NCBI RefSeq assembly: GCF_048128805.1 | Contig: NC_136016.1 | Coordinates: 11,708,676 to 11,772,675 of the forward strand | Direction: 5' to 3' | DNA: 64,000 nucleotides | Source of the DNA: Centroberyx gerrardi | Lineage: Eukaryota; Chordata; Actinopteri; Beryciformes; Berycidae | The notes under the pieces: generated by a model | What the model saw: only the letters and a program-made list of their open reading frames with translations | What the model was told of the DNA's origin: nothing | Databases searched by the model: none | Program-made: the position numbers and the translations under genes | Part shown: one piece after another, positions 1 through 13,556 of the stretch | Position numbering within the stretch: the stretch's first letter is position 1 | How the letters are laid out: every line of letters starts with the position of its first letter

Positions 1-2750
1 ACTGGAACTCTCCAGTTTAACACACACCGTGCTGATCATATAAGAGGAATTTACACATTTATTGAAGATCGATTTTTTCAAAGGAGATCACAAAATATTT
101 GGACAATAATTTAAAACGTATACAGACATAAATTAGCCTACTATTTTGTTCGAAAATCACGTCATGCAAAATATCGAAACAACGCATGGCTCCATAATGA
201 CAGTATCGAGGATCCAATAACTTTCATTTTGTAAGAATACAAAATCTCAGAATATCGAGGAAAGGAAATTTGCCTAATCACACACCCAAAGCCTATGAAA
301 ACTGAATCGATCGAATGATTGGAATTGAAAAAATGTTGATTGAATTGATTACGCACTGAAGGCCTGAGTCTGCAGGCGCACTGTCCACACGCTATAAATA
401 GGTTTGAAATGTTCCAAAATCAAAGGCAGGACAGATGAAAATTGCACAGCCCTAAAATCACCTTATTCTTCCATGTGCTGAAAAAAAAAAACACTGTCTG
501 GCCTTTCAGGCCTCCAGAACCACAGAAACAGGCCGTGCTGAGGAGCCCTAATGAAAGACTTATAATAACTATAATAACTAACTATAATAAGGCTAATTAT
601 TATTTTATGAGATGTTATAGACTATATGTTTAGGAATAATTTCAAACTCATATTCTAAGATAATTAAAGGAGGTCCTAAGGTTTTTATTTTAGGCTTTGG
701 AATTATTTTTCAAAACTTTGGTTCATAATTGTTTAATAGGTTACGTCGTTTCTCTATTAATTACAAAATCAACTTGATCTACATTTTAAGGAAAACATTC
801 TCTTTGTTGGAGCTAAAACCTTCTCCCATGGTGAACCCAAGATAGGCCAAAACTCAAGGCGGGGGAATGAGCTGTATTTAAGGAATTTATGGTTTTATTG
901 CGTCTATAAATGTCGGAAATCCTTGCTGGTGGTGGAAATGAAAAGCAACGCGTCCCATGCAGGCCAGCTGAAAAACAACAGATTGATTTTAAACAAGCCA
1001 AAATGGAAAAGAGACTATTTTCAAAGCTTTTAAATTGTCTAAACGGCCCAAATGACTGTAGTCCTGGCTGTAAAACAAGGGTCTTTAACTTTGGCCTGAT
1101 AATCTTGATAGAAAAGTTGGCAAAGAATTTGTGACTTTAAGTCTGTGTAACCTTAAATTGGCTAATCCCCTAAGTACTGCAATCAGCCTAACACAATTTC
1201 CACCTTTCATCAATATACTGGGCCAATATGGTCAATACCAACTTGATCTGCATTGATTGAAAGAAATCGTCCATTTTGAGAGGCCAATAGTCTTCGATGC
1301 AGCGGTGTATTAGCCTGAAACTCAACACCTAATGATAGAGCCTATTTAAGGAAACGAGTCTAGTCAAACAGTTTTTAGGTTTTAACATTCAATGATTATT
1401 TTTGGTGCGTAGAATTTAAAGAAGAGAGAGAGGGAGGGAGAGAGAGGTTACACTCGAAAACAGCACAGCAGGCTTAGGATAACCAACCTCAAAATCAACT
1501 TTTCTTTATTTTCTAATGCAGATTTCATTTACCTCGGCACCCCAATCATGTTTAAACAACGGGCTAAGACCACAATGTAATTATGGTTAAAGAAATATCA
1601 AAAGGTGTTTAGACCTTTTGTGTCTAATCTATACAAACCAAAAGCTTCAGCAGAACCAAGTGCACATCCAATACAACGACAACCTCAAATGATATTCTTC
1701 CTTTTCTCCATCTTTTCATACCTTGTTCAGTCTTTCCTTTCTTCCAGTATCAAATTCAAACATATCAGCCCTTTAAAAAATAAAGATGGCGATGGGAAAA
1801 GCATGTCTAAAGCACAAAAACGGCTGCTGTTTATGAAAATTTACAACTTTGCCATGGAAGTTTACGACTTGCCAGGCTCCAGGATTGGTCGGGCTTGGTC
1901 ATGTGGACACCAGGAATGGGAACTTATTTCCCATGAGGTTATATTGCAGCTGCTGTTTTCCACCGCTCATTCACTTAACACTAGTAACACAACGTTTTCT
2001 TAGCTCTTTGTATATGCAATACGCGTGTTGAAGAGTGCCATGAAAAACTGGCCAGGTTACGTGCGTAATTTTCCAAACTGGGCGATGGAGCCACTGCGCA
2101 ATCTCTCACCGTACGCCATGTTAATGTGGCTACAGTTCCAGCTATGTTCGTGAAAATGGGGAATCAGTACACTCCAGGATGGTGGGATTACTTTCCTGAA
2201 ATCACTTAGTGTGCTTAAAATATCTAACAAGGAGGGAAATTTGGCAAAGGACTGGGAGGAAGCGAGAGGACCTACCCAAGAGTGGCACCCACACTGGAAA
2301 TGATGGATTATCAACAAAGGTAAGGGCACCATGTTTCTAATAGCTGCCAGCGATTAACACAGCACAAGTGTGGTGCTGCAGCCTTGTTGTTGCTAAACTG
2401 TCTGTCTCTGTAATGTTTATCTAGCCTATGTGGGAAATGAGAAGCACAAGTTCTTCAAGAAATGGCAATTAGAAATCCAAAGCATCAGTATGGTTTTTCC
2501 TGCGCTATTTGAGCTATTCACAACCAGTTGCTGATCTGTCTGCTTAACCCGCAAGATGCTGCAGCATCGTAAACAGCGCCCATACACCAAAATATCTGCG
2601 CCTATATTTTGGGTTTAAAAGCAAGAAAGAGGCATGTTCCCAGGTTTAGGGCCTAGAGGACTAACTGAATGTTTTGTTTCCCATCAGTATAATCAGGACT
2701 GGTTTAGGCTACAGGCCAGGCAGGCTTGACTTTGATGATGATGATGATAG

Positions 2751-2781
<31 letters not shown>

Positions 2782-4299
2782 GGTGGTAATCATGTGGGCC
2801 TATGCTACTACTGAGGCATGGTTTAACTTAAAAATCACCTGAGATATAATGCAGCCATCCACCTTTGGGCCTACTGGAAAAAGATTTTTAGGAATTCAAG
2901 GCCATCGGGTTGATATTGCATGGCGCTGTCTAATCCTGGAAAAATATGATGTTTGCTCTTTGAGTGCGGACTCTTTGTGATTTTGCGAAATACACAGGAA
3001 ATAAACACCGCAATAAACAGGGTATTGCTTTTCTGCGAGGTCTATGTCCGAGTGATACATCATTTTCACCCCATTTCAACGAAATGTGAGGTAAAGTTTT
3101 TTTCTGGCCTGTTTCATGCTCACACAGGCAGTGTTATCATAATATTTGGCATAAAAACATGGAATTGTGTTACTGTTGAACCTTCCGTCCAAACTAAAGT
3201 GGCAAGTGGGCCTATTTGATTTGCACTTGCCAAGTGTAAGCTGTGATCAGGCTGCAGGGGTTGCGGCCTGGTTTAGGGCAGGCTGCACTAGTTACCTATT
3301 CATGCCAAAGATTTACATTTTTAATTATCCAAATGTTTTCGAGGTGGATGCCATTTCCAGATCCAAAATCGAAAAGTTTTATATCAGGAGCGCTCTGGAA
3401 TTTAAGCAAAAGCAAAGAGGAAAAAAGGATCGTTCAATTTTATACAGACTAAGAAAGCCGCTTAATAAATGACGTTTGTATTTTCTGCATTTAACTATTC
3501 ATAACATTGTAACAATTTTAAGACCATTTATAGTATCTCAATGCAGTATCTTAATTATTCCATTATTTTTTTATTATGAGGTAGACTGTATTTAACTTGG
3601 GTGGGATGAAATTCTATTTTCTCAAGGCAGAGGCTAATTAATAGAATTAAATAGGCAGAACAGTGGAAATATTGAATTATAGGCTTACCAGAAATATAAA
3701 TAAGAACAATTTATTTAACAAAGACACAGTAATGTTTGCATGAAAAAGCCTGTTACATCTTATCATCAATTAACCTAAAGTAAGGGCCTAACTACAGAGC
3801 ACTGACGCCTACATTCTTCCAATTATTAACAATAATAATGAATACTACTTCAATTACACCAAATGTAATAATAATAATACTAATAATCGATACATTATTG
3901 ATCTATTTAATTATCCCCAAATGAAGACATTGATTGTCCAAACAAATACTGTGATTTACTTACAGAGTTTCTGATATTCTGAAAATATGAAATCTGTCCT
4001 TTTCTTCGCGGTTGGTAAATGAGGTTGAAGTGTCTGGAAGCGCGTGTCCTCCCTCTTGCTCTCTTCACGTCTTCACAGACACACTACAGTTGTTACAGGG
4101 AAACAGAAAGCAGCATGAGCACACACGTTAATGAAGGAAATATCAATATTTTAGCATCGCTTTGGAGTAATGCTTATGGAATCATTTCTGACAGCTGGCC
4201 TACTTCTTGATTATAAAAATGAGAATGTTTTCCGCGTCAACAGGTCTAAGCACGGATACAGTAGGCTATTTAAATGCCCCAAAATTGGAAGTAGCCTAA
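1..4299. other. Non-coding sequence upstream of hoxb6b
   Basis: AT-rich, with no convincing exon on either strand. No Hox7, Hox8 or Hox9 homeobox or hexapeptide was found, so the next 5' Hox gene is either lost or further upstream. A GAT/GGT repeat lies at 2733-2788. A block at 1861-1908 resembles a Hox proximal promoter (see findings). Confidence 0.7.
2733..2788. repeat. GAT then GGT trinucleotide repeat
   Basis: About ten GAT units with one interruption, passing into seven or eight GGT units; an ordinary microsatellite. Confidence 0.9.
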
Positions 4300-4306
4300 T
4301 GGTTAC

Positions 4307-4317
4307 AGAGAGAGAGG

Positions 4318-4380
<63 letters not shown>

Positions 4381-4547
4381 GAGATGTTCGCCAATGCCTA
4401 ATTTGCGCGTAAAAGGTAACTGCGCAGTGTTTTGCGATGTTTTTTTTATATTGCTTATAAAAAGAACTTCCTATGTGTGTGCTTGCGTGTGTGTGAGAGA
4501 GATAGAGAGAGATAAAGAGAGAGAGAAAGAGAGACAGAGAGAGAGAG

Positions 4548-4592
<45 letters not shown>
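4307..4592. repeat. Two GA microsatellites flanking a short spacer
   Basis: Imperfect (GA)n at 4307-4378 and again at 4494-4592, separated by 115 bp of unique sequence. They are about 450-700 bp upstream of the hoxb6b TATA box. GAGA-type tracts of this kind can keep nucleosomes off DNA, but nothing more can be read here. Confidence 0.9.
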
Positions 4593-4595
<3 letters not shown>

Positions 4596-5003
4596 TATGT
4601 GCGCGTGCTTGCTTGTTACGGGGAAGAGACCCCTGCTTGTGTTTTATTGGATTGTGCAAAATTTGCACTAAACGAAATGATGTGCGATTTCATATGGAGT
4701 TGTCCTAAGGAATGTTTTTTTTATTTATATATGTTTATATTTTGCATGAGTCCGAGCATCTCATTGTGTGCGTGCGTGTGTGTGTGCAAGACCGACAAGC
4801 TCGAGCGCTTCATTTCGATTCACCGGGGACCCCTGCGCGCAACAAGAGCCCCCCATGGGTGCAATAGTGCAACCGCAGACGCCAGTGATTGGCCAGAGGT
4901 TGATCAGATGGTACAGTTCCCCTCTGTATTCAGTGGCACCTCACAACCCCCCCTTTCAGCAAAAACCAAATCTCCGATAAAGTAATGGCAAAACCACTTG
5001 GAC

Positions 5004-5010
5004 TATAAAA
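5004..5010 (+). promoter_or_regulatory. hoxb6b: hoxb6b TATA box and proximal promoter
   Basis: TATAAAA lies 50 bp before the start codon, giving a predicted 5'UTR of about 25 bases. Upstream, at about 4886-4900, is a CCAAT-type block (GTGATTGGCCAGAGG), followed by a C-run and AT-rich sequence typical of Hox proximal promoters. This is inferred from motif and spacing only. Confidence 0.6.
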
Positions 5011-5059
5011 GACAACAAATCATATTCCTCCGGAGTATATACACCCCGTTGTCCACCCA

Positions 5060-6887
<1,828 letters not shown>

Positions 6888-7429
6888 AATGGACACTGGC
6901 CTATATTATGCTTGTGTGCGCACACTCCCAAACATCACAGCCCACAAGTTCAGAAATGTGAAGATGATGTATGATTTCTTTGTAGATAAAGTGCTGCATA
7001 TCACATGTTAGAGACATGTAGAGTGATAGACTTTATTTGAATATCTGCACGGTAATGTGTGTATTAGGTTTAAATCAGGTCCTCCTCTGTTTGTCCTTGT
7101 GCTCGTGTGTTTATTTAGGGGACTATGCAAATCTGCCAAATGTAAATAATTTTTAGTGTTTAGTTTTTGACCATGTTGTTACCTCATCATCGTAGGCCTA
7201 CTAAGTTTTTTTTTTCCCCCCATGACATTAAAAGAGGCTTTGTCCTACTGTACATCGTGTGGTGTAGGCTAGTTGTTCTATAGTCTTTAGGCTTGTTGTT
7301 TACAGCTGTGCCATAAACAGTTCAAGGTTTTGTACAGATAATGTTACATGTTATTTATTGTTGTTCACCTGTGTTCAATGCACATCTGGATATTGTGTGC
7401 AATATTTTGTTTAGGAAATTGTACATAGA

Positions 7430-7435
7430 AATAAA
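7430..7435 (+). terminator. hoxb6b: hoxb6b polyadenylation signal
   Basis: Canonical AATAAA about 540 bases after the hoxb6b stop, followed by GT-rich sequence (TTGTGGTGTCATTGGTG) fitting a downstream element. The 3'UTR would be 6888 to about 7455. Confidence 0.65.
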
Positions 7436-7507
7436 GGCTTTTTGATGTATATACACCGGAAAATCTTGTGGTGTCATTGGTGCTTATGACGAAAAAACGG
7501 CGTTCTA

Positions 7508-7620
7508 TATTATTATTATTATTAGGCCTTTTATTATTACTATTATTATAATCATTATTAGGCCTATTATTATTAGGCCTGTTATCATTAGGCCTGTTAT
7601 TATTAGGCCTATTATTATAC
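7508..7620. repeat. ATT-rich minisatellite with AGGCCT units
   Basis: Imperfect repetition of a 14-16 base unit of the form TTATTATTAGGCCTG, with five AGGCCT palindromes, just 3' of hoxb6b. It sits between the hoxb6b end and the candidate CTCF site. Confidence 0.85.
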
Positions 7621-7855
7621 CTATTGCTTCTAAAACTAACGTTACGGCAAGCTGTTCAATTCATATAAATCTAGTCTCAGGAATAAAATAATTCCGATTT
7701 GTTGCACTGCACATTAAACTGCCAACAGTGTAGCTGGTAAGTCTCTATTATGTGTTACCTGAGCCTTTTGTGGCCTACATTATCAGTATGTTACATAAAT
7801 GATGAATGGCCAAAAGGCCTGACGGCAGATCCTGGCGGGGCGTTCCCCTGATTGT

Positions 7856-7870
7856 CCAGAAGATGGCGCT
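7856..7870 (+). promoter_or_regulatory. Candidate CTCF site in the hoxb5b|hoxb6b spacer
   Basis: CCAGAAGATGGCGCT agrees with the CTCF core (CCASYAGRKGGC) at 11 of 12 positions and with the following GCT. It lies about 420 bp after the hoxb6b polyadenylation signal and 300 bp before hoxb5b. A CTCF site between groups 5 and 6 is an established boundary in mammalian HoxA and HoxC. Confidence 0.55.
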
Positions 7871-7993
7871 CTCTACCTGCATGGCTCACGGGGCGCAGTG
7901 GGGAGGCACCATTGACTGGAGCCTAACGACCATTATTTCGTCATCATTTGTAACCATGGAGCATGAATTACCTCTTGAAGTCATCAGTGAGGA

Positions 7994-8027
7994 TTTACGA
8001 CTGGTCAACAAAGGCACGTGATTCCCG
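7994..8027 (+). promoter_or_regulatory. hoxb5b: hoxb5b upstream block with E-box
   Basis: TTTACGACTGGTCAAC at 7994-8009 followed by the palindromic E-box CACGTG at 8015-8020, about 150 bp before the hoxb5b start. From memory, a similar TTTACGAC...CACGTGAT arrangement occurs upstream of vertebrate Hox5 genes; I cannot align it here. AT-rich sequence TTATAATTCATGATT (8082-8096) follows and may carry the core promoter. Confidence 0.5.
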
Positions 8028-8173
8028 AACGCTCTCCCATATTTGGCCGCATACCTGGCAAAGTACAGTAGGGCTTCATTGCTTATAATTCATGATTGCA
8101 TCCATAAATCGTGCAAGCACACAGGATTATAGCGACAAAGATCTACAAATCGAGGCTTTAAAAATCCAAGCAA

Positions 8174-9523
8174 ATGAGCTCTTACTTTGTAAACTCGTTC
8201 TCAGGGCGCTATCCAAATGGCTCCGACTATCAGTTACTAAATTATGGGACTAACGGCGCTGTGAGCGGTTCGTTCAGAGACCCTGGCACCATGCACTCCG
8301 GGTCTTTCGGCTACAACTACAATGGCATGGACCTAACCGTGAACCGCACCAACACCGGCAGCCACTTCGGGGCCGTGGGAGATGATGCCCGGGGTTTCGC
8401 GCCGGACGCCCGGTACAGACAGACACCCAACTGCTCGCTCTCGTCTCCAGATCCGGTGCCGCCGTCGTGCGCCACGGCCAGCCGGGAGCCCCTGGAACTA
8501 AAAAGCCCCTCTCCTCCGTCTGACCGGAGCACGACCTCGACCGGCAACAATCTCAACAAAAGCAACAGCGCTCATTTCACGGAGATAGAGGACACCAGCG
8601 TCGCCTCCGAGACCGAGGAAGGCGCACACAGCAGCGGCGGCTCCAGCACGGCTCCCCGGGCGCAGCAGCACCAGGAACCCAACGCCACCTCCTCAACTCC
8701 CACAGCAAATGATTGCCAAACGCCACAAATATTCCCCTGGATGCGGAAACTGCACATAAGCCATGGTATATATACATATAATACTATTTTATTTTGAAGG
8801 ATGTCACGCTGTGGATTGGTGAAGTGTCATAAATCTGTCAAGTGTTGCATGAGTGAGCTTATGTCGGTGTGGATGAGAAGAAAGGCAATATTTGTAAAGT
8901 CTTTAGGAGATAGTTTGATTTCGATGGGGTCCAGGTTAATTGCCGCTAAATTGGACAGAGCACATAGCCTGAAAGATCACGCAGGATGATTTGTGAAATG
9001 TGTTGACGGGATTCTGAATACTCAAATGTTGGAAATTGGTAGGCTGGCTGTCGGCTGGGGCTGGAGATAAGAAAGGCAATAATCATGGAGTCTGAGTGTT
9101 GTGTGTGTTGTGTTGGATGCATGTCTCCCTACATTAGCACATTGCATGTTGTGTGACCCCTCTGCCCATGATAACACACATCATCACCACGGTGCAGCCA
9201 AAAGTCTAGCAGTCCATTTCCCCTGTTGTTGTTCGGTGCAGTTGCTAATTCTGTGGATTTTCTATGAAATTGTAGATATGACTGGACCTGATGGGAAAAG
9301 GGCCCGAACTGCGTACACCCGCTACCAGACGCTAGAGCTGGAGAAAGAGTTTCACTTCAATAGGTACCTAACCAGACGGCGGAGGATAGAGATAGCCCAC
9401 ACCCTGTGTCTCTCGGAAAGACAGATCAAAATCTGGTTTCAGAACCGCAGGATGAAGTGGAAGAAGGACAATAAACTGAAAAGCATGAGTCTTGTGACAG
9501 GAGGGAGCGCCTTCCACAACTGA
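8174..9523 (+). CDS. hoxb5b: Homeobox protein Hox-B5b (two exons)
   Basis: Group 5 homeodomain transcription factor. Exon 1 is 8174-8765 (CATG|GTATAT) and exon 2 is 9276-9523 (TGTAG|ATATG), joined in phase 1 at [19 protein letters not shown] to give 279 aa (mammalian HOXB5 is 269). The N-terminus [16 protein letters not shown] and the block [12 protein letters not shown] are group 5 signatures. The hexapeptide region [13 protein letters not shown] ends exon 1, with IFPWMR at 186-191; the homeodomain is about 204-263. The C-terminal [15 protein letters not shown] matches the Hox5 tail. The middle (residues 90-170) is serine/threonine-rich and least conserved. The intron is only 510 bp. Other in-frame ATGs occur inside exon 1 (for example at 8291 and 8324), but the N-terminal motif fixes the start. 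The b copy, not a, is inferred from the missing neighbours. Confidence 0.95.
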
Positions 9524-9545
9524 GTTTTGAATAACTTGGGGGAAT

Positions 9546-9578
<33 letters not shown>

Positions 9579-9580
9579 GA
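9546..9580. repeat. A-rich tract in hoxb5b 3'UTR
   Basis: Nineteen A residues followed by GAAA units, 22 bases after the stop codon. Confidence 0.85.
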
Positions 9581-10189
9581 AATCCATGAGTACTGTAAAG
9601 CTATTGAAAGCGCAGCACCTTCCAGCATGCTATTGTGATAGACAAGAAAAAGTATTCTGTGGTCTTAAAATGCCATTTTTAGTTTACTGTTGTTGTACTA
9701 TGATAGCTTAGATGTCATTATTTGGAAAATAATAAGAGATGTAAATATTATTGGGGGTATTAATTGTCCATGCTCTTTGCTCTCTTGAAGGTCGCCATGT
9801 TTCACTTGAGCTCTTTATTGTGTAACTTCTTGACGGTCTAACAGGAGTAAATTCAGTGTACAGTTTAAAAGTTTCCAAACCATATGCTGCTCTTCATTGA
9901 ATGTAAACCTAATGTATGATGGGGCCATTCAAAGCGCTTTAGTGTAAGTTTTAATGCTATTTTGATGGTTATCTTGTGGCCAGACCATAACTTTCATAAA
10001 CAAGCCAATGTGTAGCTATAGAATATTTTGTGCATTTATTGTTTAGACTAATTATGAGCAATGCAAATGTATTCAACCTGTCAATGTGATAAATTTTTAG
10101 TGCAAAGGGTTATTCTGTGGATAGGCAGTGATGTAAGCTTTTTTCGCCAATAAGCTTTTTGTATTTGTAAGTGAACTCATAGCGCTTGA

Positions 10190-10195
10190 AATAAA
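10190..10195 (+). terminator. hoxb5b: hoxb5b polyadenylation signal
   Basis: AATAAA about 670 bases after the stop, followed by TTTC and TGTGTCT. The intervening 3'UTR begins with an A-rich stretch (9546-9580) straight after the stop and is AT-rich thereafter. Confidence 0.65.
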
Positions 10196-11977
10196 GTTTC
10201 TCTCAATTGCTTTGAATGTGTCTCAAGACTCTATTATCAATTAGCATAAATAAAAACAAAAGTCCTCAGTCATATTTCTGCTCTAGCAGCAACATCCAAT
10301 TGGCAAGAGGAAAGCCTCGGAATAACTTCAGGTCGCTTGACCCGCATGTAACACACATTTGTTAATGATTAACCTGAAGAATTGTAAAAGTGTCAGACGC
10401 ACAACATAAAGATAGGCCAAATTATTTCATCCCATCTGCTAATTTTTGCTCCCGTTTAACAGAGAGAGTGAGAGAGAAAACATAAGAAAGATTTGACATT
10501 TAAACTTACCTCCTCTGACCTCTAAGCTGCGAGATGCGTGTTTGCTTGTTAGAAATAGTCTGGTGATAAAATCCAAAAGAGTGGCTTTGGCTTACAGGTA
10601 TAGGCAAGGCACGAAGTTGGTAAAAATCCCCCTTACCAAAGATTGTATAGGCCTATATTACTTACAGACTGTGAAAAGTCACGTGAGGTCCATAAAGTTG
10701 GTTTTATGGTTTTGGGGAGTAGACAATGTACTATATAATTCACAACCTTGAATGAAAGTGACGGCTTAACTGCATGGATGGGACTGGAAAGGCTGGACTG
10801 GGGAAGTGGTGTCCACTCATATCCACCTGCCTGTTGGAAATGTGGAATAACTGTTCCCACAAAAATATCCCACGTGCAGTTTCTAAAATATTATTCTAAA
10901 ATGTCTAAACATTAAGTTTTTATTACTGCCGCTCTTCACGCCAACTGCTGTTTAGTTGGCACTCAGCCTACAATGCGAAGACAAAGGGAGATTTCTCACC
11001 AAGTTGGATCTGCAGAAGAATACTAATTATTTGACACTTTTATGATTTTATTTAAGAAAGTGTTAAAACAAGTTCTGTTTGAAATTTGCTTTACAGTTGC
11101 TGCTCATCCTTAGGAAATATTGATTACCTCGTGGTTTAAGTTTCTCGTATTAAAATGAGAAATTCAAGGCGCTCTATTTCCGAAACAGAACGTGATATTG
11201 AGTAGAAAATGTTCAACACTCGACCTTAAGACTAATAAGAGCTTTTATGGAGCTGCCATGAAACGAACTTGAGCAAGGTCCCGAAGTGATTTATCCCGAT
11301 CTATCAAGTCACTGAGCGGGCAAAGGTGAAGTCTCGGACAACTTTGGGCTGGACACAGGCTTCAATTGATTCAGATAAATAAATCACAGGCTATAGGCTA
11401 TAGTGTGTAGTCTATCGGCAACTAATAAAAAAATAATTATATTATCAATGCAGTTTAAAAACTAAAGGCTGTGGCTCTTAACCTGCAAAGAGACTTCTGC
11501 AATATTTTCAAAGTCTTTTCAAACTCATTTCAGGTAAAAGTAAAACCAATGCTGGGCTATATGGGTCCCAGACATTTTCCACATATTCATAACTATTAAG
11601 TGGCAATTTAACCAGCGTAATGAGTATTGCATATTGATAGGGGTAATCTGTACCCGGATCTCATGCATAATTCATAGCGACGGGATCATCGCTGGGTCAG
11701 TAGACGATAGACTACCGCCGCAGATGCATCAGAAAGCGCAGGCTTGGCTCTGCTGGCAGACTTTGCACTGTCACCATCAAGACTCACAGGACTCAGGTCT
11801 GTGCAACAAAAACAGGCTCTGCTTTGCGCATAGGAGAGCAGACCTATATATTTCGATTTCAAATTCTAATAGGGACTGTTGTCGTGGTAAAGCACGGCGA
11901 ACACAATGTATCATTTTAATAGATTTGTCTAATTTCTAAAGGTCTCTGACGCCTCGTTTTATTGTCTGAAAATATTT

Positions 11978-12285
11978 ATAGATAGTGATGCAGATGTAAA
12001 TAAAAAGGTGGGGAAAGTTAATGATCACCATAAGGCATCACAACCACCATTATAAAGAAAAATAAATTAGGCTTTATTTTCAGAAAAGCATTAATTTGTG
12101 TTGTTTTTTCCTTAAAATGCCCTATCCTCGTGTAACTTCAGTTTCTACGCAATGCATTTATATAATAAAGATTTATATCAGCCCTTAAAAGGGGATGTAA
12201 AAGAGTAAACTCTATCTTATAAATAAAAAGGTGGGTAAAATGAGTTTAGTTTACCCTCCACCACATCCATGCAGACCTAATTAAT
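11978..12285 (+). repeat. Dispersed repeat, copy A
   Basis: Shares ordered blocks with copies at 30100-30420, 33045-33325 and 18690-18835: CAACCACCATT, TTTTCAGAAAAGCATT, CCTTAAAAT, ATAAAGATTTATATCAGCC and GGTGGGTAAAATGAGTTTAG...TTTACCCTCCACCACATCC. Family not recognised; boundaries approximate. Confidence 0.6.
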
Positions 12286-12486
12286 TTGGGCCTCTCTATG
12301 CTTAGTCCTATTAATTGACATTTAATGCAGGGCGATTATTTTAATGTTGATAAAATACATGAAACAAATGTCACCTTGAACGTTTTCTGAGGACGAGCCA
12401 AGCATTTATTCCTGTTAGTTTATCGTGTCATCCTCAACCTTTGGCAGGCTGTGTTCAGTCTGTGATGATGTAACGCAGCCGCACCG

Positions 12487-12500
12487 CCACCAGAGGGCAC
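12487..12500 (+). promoter_or_regulatory. Candidate CTCF site 5' of mir-10a
   Basis: CCACCAGAGGGCAC fits the 14-base CTCF core at every position (CCASYAGRKGGCRS). It lies about 1 kb before the miR-10a hairpin, inside the interval left by the lost hoxb4. It is surrounded by non-repetitive sequence (AACGCAGCCGCACCG before, CTTAGACCGG after). Confidence 0.65.
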
Positions 12501-13465
12501 CTTAGACCGGTTTGGCTGATGATGGATGGTTTCTCAACCCCGGCTCTTATCATTGAGGGCATGTAGGTTAGAGCAGAACATAGAAAAGCCATGTCTACTG
12601 CAGCATGTTTATCGTTATCCTTTTTTTGTTAGGCTACCAAGTTTAAGTGGTGAGCATACAGTATTAATCCCCGACACTTTTCTTGAAAGTGAAACCTTTT
12701 CATTGCTCTGCATCCCCTTTAATCTGGCAAAGAAAGCAATAGGCAATACGGCCTCAAATTGCCTATTCATTTAAAAAGTAGCCTGTGCTTAATTCCAATA
12801 CAAGTCACGCAGAAATTGTTAATGTGGGGCCTGGAGGGGGGTGAAACTCAGGTCACAGCGTCAACAAATATTAAAATGTCTGTGGAGTTGTTCGTCAAGA
12901 CCATGATGCCAAGTACAATGCTCGTTCACAAGTGGGCAAACTCAGAGATTGTGTGCTCAGGCTGCATCTGTATACACACAATAACGAAAAATCACTATAA
13001 TACTTCTATAGGGACTCATAGTGTGTGTGTGGTACTCAGTATTGACCTTATCGTACTTTATGGTATTTTCTTTTTTTGACCCATGGTATCACTATAGGCT
13101 AATATTCGTATAGTCTTATTTTTGCTGTGATATTTGTAGCATCCATCTAAAATGTAGCCTATTAGGCTACAGGATTATTTTGTCCTAACGGCAAAATGTA
13201 GAAATGTCCAGTGACACAGGGGCAACAGCTTATTTCAATTTGAATCAAGACACAGGTCCTTCAAAAAGAGGAAGGGAAGATGATGTTGAACAAAGTCGGA
13301 TAAAAAAAGTATAATAAAAGCTCTCTCTCCGTAAATTAAAGTATTTGGCCTACTATTTTAAATGCTATGGACAGAATGCAGAGGATGCCTTAAATAGTTA
13401 AATTTCAAGGGGGTTCTTCACCTTCTGCCGTCTGCAAGGCTTTCACGTCGTTAGAGGTTTCCTAC

Positions 13466-13556
13466 CTGTCATCTATATATACCCTGTAGATCCGAATTTG
13501 TGTAAATATACAAGCAGTCACAAATTCGCACCTTGGGGAGTATGTAGTTGATGACA
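13466..13556 (+). ncRNA. mir10a: miR-10a precursor hairpin
   Basis: The 5p arm at 13480-13502 is an exact match to the 23-nt vertebrate miR-10a (seed ACCCTGT). The 3p arm at 13521-13542 (CAAATTCGCACCTTGGGGAG onward) pairs with it across an 18-base loop. It differs from the mammalian miR-10a star sequence as I remember it at four positions, mostly kept as wobble pairs. Flanks CTATATA before and TGTAGTTGA after match the usual miR-10a stem base. In animals miR-10 sits between Hox4 and Hox5; here hoxb4 is gone and the hairpin lies between hoxb5b and hoxb3b. Its targets include Hox mRNAs; hoxb1b in this window has two seed sites. Precursor ends are estimated. Confidence 0.95.

Larger units (their letters stand above)
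10196..13465. other. Interval of the lost hoxb4, 5' of mir-10a
   Basis: Non-coding. No Hox4 hexapeptide (YPWMKKVH type) or homeobox remnant was seen on either strand. It holds one copy of a dispersed repeat (about 11978-12285) and a CTCF-like site at 12487. AT-rich TAAT-containing segments occur throughout, as is usual in Hox intergenic DNA. Confidence 0.7.

Noticed and set aside
1605-2003. 132-codon frame upstream of hoxb6b
   Set aside because: No Hox or other domain, and AT-rich codon content like the flanks; probably chance.
10331-10344. AGGTCGCTTGACCC as a retinoid element 3' of hoxb5b
   Set aside because: Half-sites are inverted and one is imperfect; not a DR2 or DR5 arrangement.
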